Assembly: GCA_030044485.1 (NCBI GenBank) | Contig: JASHVQ010000123.1 | Span: forward strand, 1-7,508 | Source: Methylovirgula sp. | GTDB lineage: Bacteria > Pseudomonadota > Alphaproteobacteria > Rhizobiales > Beijerinckiaceae | Length of the DNA stretch: 7,508 bases | Direction of reading: 5' to 3' | Shown here: in pieces, positions 1 through 5,457 of the stretch | How the letters are laid out: each line of letters opens with the position of its first letter | Numbering within the stretch: the first letter of the stretch is position 1 | The notes under the pieces: model-generated | Database searches by the model: none | The model's input: the letters and a program-made list of their open reading frames with translations, nothing else | Told to the model about the DNA's origin: nothing | Translations under genes and position numbers: made by a program

Positions 1-232
1 GGCGATTTTGAAAGGTGCGTTCGATGCGGCGGGTTTCAAGCTCCGGCTCGGATTGAAGGACGTGCGGCTGGCGCTCGCGGCCAGCGAAGAATCCGGCGCG
101 CCTTTGCCTTTCGCCGGCGTTTTACGCGACAATTTCGTCGATGCGATCGCGCATGGCGAGGCCGAAAAGGACTGGGCGGCGATTTCGAATGTCGCCATGC
201 GGCGCGCCGGGCTCGAGCCGCGAAAAAGCTAG
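1..232 (+). CDS. NAD(P)-dependent oxidoreductase, 3-hydroxyisobutyrate dehydrogenase-like, C-terminal part (5' end outside window)
   Basis: This is the last 76 or so residues of a reading frame that is open from the left edge (codons in phase with base 2) to a TAG at 230-232. It contains the block GLKDVRLALAASEESGAPLP, which matches the C-terminal helical region of the beta-hydroxyacid dehydrogenase family (3-hydroxyisobutyrate dehydrogenase, tartronate semialdehyde reductase, GLYR1). In that family the K-D of 'LKD' lies near the cofactor and active site. The ending with FVDAIAHGEAEKDWAAI is also typical. Family members are usually about 290 residues, so roughly three quarters, including the Rossmann fold with the GxGxxG motif, lies upstream. 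The substrate cannot be told from this fragment. The gene converges on the small gene at 348-461, with a hairpin in between. The family call is fairly sure; the specific enzyme is not. Confidence 0.8.
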   Translation, partial: AILKGAFDAAGFKLRLGLKDVRLALAASEESGAPLPFAGVLRDNFVDAIAHGEAEKDWAAISNVAMRRAGLEPRKS

Positions 233-298
233 TCCCGAAAGCCAGTCTCACGCGCCTCGCGCCGCCTTGGCGCGCGGCGAAGAGGTGCGGCTTGCTCG

Positions 299-326
299 GA
301 GCGCGGCGCCGGCACGCGCCGCGCTC
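299..326. terminator. Perfect 11-bp GC-rich hairpin between convergent genes, probable bidirectional terminator
   Basis: The arm GAGCGCGGCGC (299-309) is followed by a 6-base loop CGGCAC and the exact reverse complement GCGCCGCGCTC (316-326). It lies in the 115-base gap between the stop of the oxidoreductase (+) and the stop of the small basic protein (-), where a shared terminator is expected. There is only a weak T-run on the plus side (TGTT) and none on the minus side, so termination strength is an inference from the stem and its position. Confidence 0.5.
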
Positions 327-347
327 TGTTCGCTTCGGAGGTCGGAT

Positions 348-461
348 CTATTTCTTTTTGGCCACGGTGTCTTTGACGGACGGGGCCGGGGCGGCGATTT
401 TCGGTTTCGCCTTTTTCGGCTTCTTGGCCTCTTTGGTGCTGCGGAGTTGACTTTTTGCCAT
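348..461 (-). CDS. Small lysine-rich basic protein (37 aa), conserved-hypothetical type
   Basis: The frame runs from ATG at 461-459 to TAG at 350-348 and encodes 37 residues beginning MAKSQLRSTKEAKKPKKAKP and ending VAKKK. It has 12 Lys and 1 Arg against 1 Glu and 1 Asp, plus 7 Ala and 4 Pro, so it is strongly basic and probably disordered. There is no hydrophobic segment. A very good ribosome binding site, AAGGAGAAG (474-466), stands 7 bases before the ATG counted from GGAG. This is the main reason to accept so short a gene. I recall similar short proteins starting MAKxQxRSxxEAKKPKK in Rhizobiales genomes, annotated as hypothetical, but cannot confirm this here. A nucleic-acid or ribosome-associated role would fit the charge but is only a guess. 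The gene converges on the upstream oxidoreductase. Confidence 0.75.
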   Translation of the reverse strand: MAKSQLRSTKEAKKPKKAKPKIAAPAPSVKDTVAKKK

Positions 462-713
462 AACGCTTCTCCTTGCCGGACGAGCCATGCGCGGACCGGT
501 CTATGAGGCCGCCGCCCGAGCGCCGCGAAGACAGGCGCAAGAGCGCCAGGGACAATAACGAAAGCGTTGCTTCCGCGATCTTCGCGACAGGCTGCGTACG
601 AGCAATCGTTGGACGGCGCGCCGCATGATGATCATGCCAACGCCGCCTTCGACCGGCAAGAATTTTATCGTAGCTTGAGACGCGTTCGCGCCGCGCGCTG
701 TGGAGAAAAATAG
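462..713. other. Intergenic region between divergent genes
   Basis: These 252 bases separate the start of the small basic protein (reading left) from the start of the VOC protein (reading right), so promoters for both should be here. I could not find a sigma-70 -35/-10 pair with good spacing for either. Open frames on the minus strand pass through it, but they have the Arg/Cys/Ser-rich look of out-of-frame translation. The only clear structure is the dyad at 623-637. Confidence 0.6.
623..637. promoter_or_regulatory. 15-bp perfect dyad, candidate operator
   Basis: GCATGAT at 623-629 and its exact reverse complement ATCATGC at 631-637 flank a single central G. The dyad lies in the divergent intergenic region, 76 bases before the VOC start and about 160 bases from the start of the small basic protein. 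This is the kind of symmetry bound by dimeric regulators, but no second copy is seen nearby and no regulator gene is in the window. Confidence 0.25.
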
Positions 714-1586
714 ATGCGCCCCGTCGCAGTTTTGGGAATGGTCCTTCTTCTTGCCGCCGCAAGTCCGCAAGGCGCCGCGGCGGGGCCGGCAGGCGCCCAA
801 TACGATTCGACGCATGTCTATGTGCCGCCGGAGGAATTCGACCGTTTCGTCGCAAGCTTCATGGCGACGTTCGGGGGCACGGCGGCGAAGAAAGTCGTCG
901 CCACGCTGACGCCCGTCCCAAGCCGCACCATGTCGCAGCTGGTCCTGACTCCGGCCGGCACGCTTTCGGTTTTCGGCTATGAGACGCCGCTTCCCTACCC
1001 TTTCGGTTCGGAGCGCGGCGGCTATCTGGTCGACGACCTCGACGCCGCGGTTAAATCCGCCCGTGCTTGCGGGGCCGCGCTTGTCGTCGCCCCGTTTGCG
1101 GATCCGATCGGCCGCGATGCCCTCGTCCAATGGCCGGGCGGTGTCGTGACGCAGCTCTATTGGCATTATAAGGCGCCGAATTATCCGGCCTTGCAGACTG
1201 AACCGGAGAGCCGCATCTATCTGCCGCCCGACAGCGCCGACGGCTTTATCCGCGCCTTCAGCTGTTTCGCGCAAGGCAAGATCGAGAGCGACGATCCCGA
1301 GGCGCCGGGCATCGAGATCGGCCGGCCCAACGACACGTTCAGGCGGGTGCGCATTCGATCGGCCTTCGGGCCGATCGAGGTTCTGGCGACCGACGGCCAC
1401 CTGCCCTTTCCTTATGGGCGCGAGCTGACGGGCTACGAAGTCGCCAATCTCGAAATTGCGCTCGCCAAGGCGGAGGCGTCGGGCGCGATCACGTTCATCG
1501 AGCCTTATACGTCGGGGGATCGCCGCTCGGCGGTCGTGCAATTTCGCGGCGGCTACATCGCCGAGATCCACGCGCCGGCGCGCTGA
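714..1586 (+). CDS. Predicted exported protein with two tandem VOC (glyoxalase-like) modules
   Basis: This 290-residue protein starts at an ATG preceded by GGAG (702-705, 8 bases away). Residues 1 to about 23 look like a signal peptide: MRPVAV, then a hydrophobic core, then small residues ending AAAG. A later cleavage near residue 28 is also possible. Two related halves follow, residues about 33-152 and 166-287. Each begins with xYxPP (36-39, 169-172), passes LPYPFG/LPFPYG (93-98, 230-235) and a G-Y-x-V-x-(D/N)-L-(D/E)-x-A block (103-111, 240-249), and ends in a paired GGxx strand (142-148, 279-285). This is the beta-alpha-beta-beta-beta duplication of the vicinal oxygen chelate superfamily. 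At the usual metal positions I see H34 and Q147 in half one, and R167 and E284 in half two, so a classic four-ligand site is incomplete. A periplasmic location and substrate-binding or isomerase-like role are inferences; the substrate is unknown. The gene converges on tlpA with 62 bases between stops. Confidence 0.75.
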   Translation: MRPVAVLGMVLLLAAASPQGAAAGPAGAQYDSTHVYVPPEEFDRFVASFMATFGGTAAKKVVATLTPVPSRTMSQLVLTPAGTLSVFGYETPLPYPFGSERGGYLVDDLDAAVKSARACGAALVVAPFADPIGRDALVQWPGGVVTQLYWHYKAPNYPALQTEPESRIYLPPDSADGFIRAFSCFAQGKIESDDPEAPGIEIGRPNDTFRRVRIRSAFGPIEVLATDGHLPFPYGRELTGYEVANLEIALAKAEASGAITFIEPYTSGDRRSAVVQFRGGYIAEIHAPAR

Positions 1587-1648
1587 GCGGCGTCCTCGGT
1601 CATGCCTCGCTCGACGATCGCCAGCGGTCGGTAACCTTTGGAGGCGGC

Positions 1649-2338
1649 TCAGCCCTTGGTCTGCGACGGCAATTCCGCGCTTTGTTCCACGGAAAAGAGG
1701 GCCAGCGCGTCGGCGGAATCCCAGCGTGCGGGGCCGGCCATCGTGCCGATGTCGCAGCCATCCTTGCCGACCAGGATCGTCGTCGGAAGTCCGAGAACCT
1801 TGCCGTCCTGCTTCAGCGTCTCGAAAATATTGGCGCTGTTGTCGGCGTAAAAGGGCAGGTTGCTGACGCCGATCTCGTGGAGGAAGGTCTTTGGCCGGTC
1901 GAGGCGCGCCGTGTCGATGTTGACGGCGACGACCTGAAAATCCGGGCCGCCGCGCTTGGCCTCGAGCCGGTCGAGAGCCGGCATTTCCTGCCGGCAGGGT
2001 ACGCACCAGGTAGCCCAAAGGTTAAGGAGCACGTCGCGGCCGCGAAAGTCCGAGAGCTTGACCGGCTTGCCGTCGCCCCCGGTAAAGGTCAGCTCCGGCA
2101 TCGGCCGCGGGTCGCTCGCCAGCGCCAGGGCGGCGATCTCGCCATGCACCAAGGGCTGCAAATGGCCGATCACGGCGCGCGTCGAGGCGCAGGCTAAGGA
2201 TGCTGTGGAGGCTGCGTTGCGATGCCGGGCTTCCATCTCGTATATGAAGGCCAGAACCGCGGCGAGAATGGCAAGACTGATGAACGGCGAGGGAATTCGG
2301 TTCAAGCTGGGATCTTGCTTCCAAGTCTGTTTTGTCAT
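1649..2338 (-). CDS. tlpA: TlpA, membrane-anchored periplasmic thioredoxin-like reductase
   Basis: This 229-residue protein is a TlpA/ResA-type thiol-disulfide oxidoreductase. Residues 1-16 are short and polar or basic, residues about 17-33 form one uncleaved transmembrane helix, and the thioredoxin fold follows in the periplasm. The active site is WCVPC at 111-115 (C112, C115), and the cis-proline is P185 in GLPTT. Two further cysteines, C50 and C195, are 145 residues apart, with C50 62 residues before C112. This matches the spacing I recall for the structural disulfide (C10-C155, active site C72/C75) of the Bradyrhizobium japonicum TlpA soluble domain. In that species TlpA reduces ScoI and CoxB for copper insertion into the CuA centre of aa3 oxidase; the same role here is inferred. 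The ATG at 2338 was chosen because it gives a normal N-terminal anchor. A longer frame to 2488 would run antisense into argH. No clear Shine-Dalgarno precedes the start. Confidence 0.93.
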   Translation of the reverse strand: MTKQTWKQDPSLNRIPSPFISLAILAAVLAFIYEMEARHRNAASTASLACASTRAVIGHLQPLVHGEIAALALASDPRPMPELTFTGGDGKPVKLSDFRGRDVLLNLWATWCVPCRQEMPALDRLEAKRGGPDFQVVAVNIDTARLDRPKTFLHEIGVSNLPFYADNSANIFETLKQDGKVLGLPTTILVGKDGCDIGTMAGPARWDSADALALFSVEQSAELPSQTKG

Positions 2339-2343
2339 GCCAT

Positions 2344-2362
2344 ATTCTGAGAGCGCTGGACG

Positions 2363-2373
<11 letters not shown>
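2344..2373 (-). promoter_or_regulatory. Possible tlpA promoter overlapping the argH start
   Basis: On the minus strand TTGTTG (2373-2368) and CAGAAT (2349-2344) are 18 bases apart, each matching the sigma-70 consensus at 4 of 6 positions. Transcription from it would start about at the tlpA ATG (2338), giving a leaderless or nearly leaderless message. That would agree with the missing Shine-Dalgarno. The match is weak and alphaproteobacterial promoters vary, so this is only a candidate. Confidence 0.2.
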
Positions 2374-3749
<1,376 letters not shown>

Positions 3750-3751
<2 letters not shown>

Positions 3752-3766
3752 TCGGGCCGTCCGATC
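3750..3766 (+). terminator. Short hairpin overlapping the argH stop codon, weak terminator or attenuator
   Basis: GATCGG (3750-3755), the loop GCCGT, and CCGATC (3761-3766) form a perfect 6-bp stem that includes the last two bases of the argH TGA. It is followed by CTTTCGCTTTCC, which is pyrimidine-rich but has no real U-tract. At best this reduces read-through into lptM/lysA; it may also only protect the 3' end of the argH message. Confidence 0.3.
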
Positions 3767-3790
3767 CTTTCGCTTTCCGCCGCGCTTCGT

Positions 3791-3799
3791 CTATATAGG
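3791..3799 (+). promoter_or_regulatory. TATATAG box upstream of lptM, possible -10 element
   Basis: CTATATAGG is the only AT-rich stretch in the GC-rich 64-base gap between argH and lptM and lies 17-25 bases before the lptM GTG. It could be the -10 of an internal promoter for lptM-lysA. I see no good -35 at 16-18 bases upstream, so this is a weak call. Confidence 0.25.
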
Positions 3800-3815
3800 G
3801 CAGCCCGGAGCCGCC

Positions 3816-4070
3816 GTGACCCGATCATCGCGCCCATACCGCATCTGCTTGATCTTTTCCGCCCTGGCGCTCGCCGGCTGCGGGCGCGCCGGGCCGCTCG
3901 AGCCGCCCCCTGGCGCTCCGCCCGCTCAGCCGGCCAGCGTGGCCGATACGGGCACCGCCGCGCCCAGCAATTATAATCCCGCGGCCCCCGAGCAGTCGCA
4001 GCCTACCGGGACCAACGCCAACCCGCAGCCCAAGGGACAATCTTTCTTCCTCGATCCCTTGGTGAAATGA
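3816..4070 (+). CDS. lptM: LPS translocon maturation chaperone LptM-type lipoprotein
   Basis: This 84-residue lipoprotein starts at a GTG with GGAG (3807-3810) five bases before it. A basic N-terminus (R3, R6, R9) leads into a hydrophobic stretch and the lipobox L-A-G-C, with the acylated cysteine at C22. The next residues, GRAGPLEPP, match the short motif CGxxGPLxxP that defines LptM (formerly YifL). The remainder is a Pro/Ala/Gln/Asn-rich, probably disordered tail ending in FFLDPLVK. In Escherichia coli LptM sits at the outer membrane, binds the LptD/LptE translocon and promotes correct disulfide formation in LptD. The same role here rests on the motif and on the position directly before lysA, where this gene is commonly found. 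Its stop is 7 bases from the lysA start. Confidence 0.85.
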   Translation: MTRSSRPYRICLIFSALALAGCGRAGPLEPPPGAPPAQPASVADTGTAAPSNYNPAAPEQSQPTGTNANPQPKGQSFFLDPLVK

Positions 4071-4077
4071 CTTCCGG

Positions 4078-5343
4078 ATGCATCATTTCGCGCTGAAGAA
4101 CGGCGTCATGCACGCCGAAGGCGTCGATCTCTCAATCCTCGCCGCGGCGGTCGGCACGCCGTTCTATTGCTATTCGACGGCGACGCTCACCCGCCATTAC
4201 CGCGTCTTCAAGGCGGCCTTCGAGGGGCTTTCGACGCTCGTTTGCTATGCGGTCAAGGCCAATTCCAATCAGGCGGTCCTGGCAACGCTCGCCCGGCTCG
4301 GGGCCGGCATGGATGTGGTCTCGGAAGGCGAACTGCGCCGCGCCCGCGCCGCCGGCGTCGGCGCCGACAAGATCACCTTTTCCGGCATCGGCAAGACGCA
4401 AGCCGAAATGGACTTCGGGCTCGACGAGAACATTCTCTGCTTCAACGTCGAATCCGAGCCCGAGCTTCGCGCCCTTTCGAAGCTCGCCGCGGCGCGCGGC
4501 AAGCGGGCGAGGATCGCGTTGCGCGTCAATCCGGACGTCGATGCGCGCACGCACGCCAAGATAGCCACCGGCACGGCGGAGACCAAGTTCGGCGTTCCCT
4601 TGAGCGAGGCGCGCGCCGTCTACCGGCTCGCCGCCAGCCTGCCGGGGATCATCGTGGCCGGACTCGACATGCACATCGGCTCGCAGATCACCGAGCTCGA
4701 ACCGTTCGACCATGCCTTCGCGCGCGCCGCCCAATTCGTCCGCGACCTCGACGACGACGGCCATAGAATCGAGCATATCGATCTTGGCGGCGGGCTTGGC
4801 ATTCCCTATCGCGAAGCGGATCGCGCCGAAGCTTTTCACCCCGACCTTTATGCGAAAATCGTTCGCCGGCATTTCGGCCCGCTCGACCGCCTGCTGATCT
4901 TCGAGCCGGGCCGGCTGATCGCCGGCAATGCCGGCATCCTCGTGACCCGCGTGCTCTACGTCAAAAGGGGCGAGAACAAGATCTTCGTGATCGTCGACGC
5001 GGCCATGAACGATCTTGTCCGCCCGACCCTTTATGAGGCGCATCACGAAATACTCTCGGTTCGGCCGCACCCGGCGGCGACAATTGTCGCCGACATCGTC
5101 GGGCCGGTCTGCGAGAGCGGCGATTTTCTGGCGCTCGGCCGGTCGCTGCCCGAACCCGAGCCCGGCGATTTGCTCGCCATAATGTCGGCGGGGGCTTATG
5201 GTGCCGTTCAAGCTGGCACATATAATTCGCGCCTGCTCGTGCCGGAGGTTTTGGTGAACGGCGCCGATTTTGCGGTCATCCGCCCGCGCGGCACTTATGA
5301 GCAATTGATCGGCCTCGACAAGATGCCGTCCTGGCTGGGATAA
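4078..5343 (+). CDS. lysA: Diaminopimelate decarboxylase
   Basis: LysA (421 residues, normal length) removes CO2 from meso-diaminopimelate to give lysine, the last step of that pathway, and uses pyridoxal phosphate. It is a fold-type III enzyme: an alanine-racemase-like barrel with a C-terminal beta domain. Visible motifs are the cofactor lysine in YAVKANSN (K60), HIGSQ (199-203), the phosphate-binding GGGLG (237-241), EPGR (276-279), the CESGD block (345-349) whose cysteine serves the partner subunit of the dimer, and SAGAYG (370-375). The N-terminus MHHFALKNGVMHAEGV is family-typical and supports the ATG at 4078. The gap to lptM is only 7 bases with no strong Shine-Dalgarno (a GGTGA lies at 4061-4065), so translation is probably coupled to lptM. 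It ends with TAA, followed by a hairpin at 5401-5433. Confidence 0.97.
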   Translation: MHHFALKNGVMHAEGVDLSILAAAVGTPFYCYSTATLTRHYRVFKAAFEGLSTLVCYAVKANSNQAVLATLARLGAGMDVVSEGELRRARAAGVGADKITFSGIGKTQAEMDFGLDENILCFNVESEPELRALSKLAAARGKRARIALRVNPDVDARTHAKIATGTAETKFGVPLSEARAVYRLAASLPGIIVAGLDMHIGSQITELEPFDHAFARAAQFVRDLDDDGHRIEHIDLGGGLGIPYREADRAEAFHPDLYAKIVRRHFGPLDRLLIFEPGRLIAGNAGILVTRVLYVKRGENKIFVIVDAAMNDLVRPTLYEAHHEILSVRPHPAATIVADIVGPVCESGDFLALGRSLPEPEPGDLLAIMSAGAYGAVQAGTYNSRLLVPEVLVNGADFAVIRPRGTYEQLIGLDKMPSWLG

Positions 5344-5400
5344 TCATCCCGCCGGCGCGCGGCGTGCTGAGCGGCGCGCTAAGTAACGCATTCTCTAAAG

Positions 5401-5433
5401 CTTGGCTGGCTGCGGGATTCCCCCGCAGCCAAG
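5401..5433 (+). terminator. Hairpin after lysA, possible terminator
   Basis: GGCTGCGGG (5408-5416) and CCCGCAGCC (5422-5430) form a perfect 9-bp stem with a 5-base loop ATTCC. An alternative longer fold pairs CTTGGC (5401-5406) plus TGCGGG (5411-5416) with CCCGCAGCCAAG (5422-5433), leaving a 4-base bulge. It is 57 bases after the lysA stop and 24 bases before the TTG start of the next gene. There is no U-tract, so it may instead act on the leader of the downstream gene. Confidence 0.45.
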
Positions 5434-5457
5434 TTCAAGCCGGACTAAGAGCTAAGA

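Noticed and set aside
501..635. 44-residue minus-strand frame beginning MIIMRRAVQRLL
   Set aside because: Its tail is Arg/Cys/Ser-rich like an out-of-frame translation, no well-placed Shine-Dalgarno is seen, and it is just the end of the longer shadow frame. It would need conservation to be accepted.
1587..1648. Terminator between the convergent VOC and tlpA genes
   Set aside because: A shared terminator is expected here, but I found no stem-loop of convincing length in these 62 bases.
501..2018. Long minus-strand open frame (505 codons)
   Set aside because: It lies antisense to the VOC gene and across tlpA in another frame. The translation is Arg/Ala/Gly-rich with no domain, as expected of a shadow frame in GC-rich DNA.
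4132..5304. Minus-strand 390-codon frame
   Set aside because: It is antisense to lysA along nearly its whole length, with no recognisable domain.
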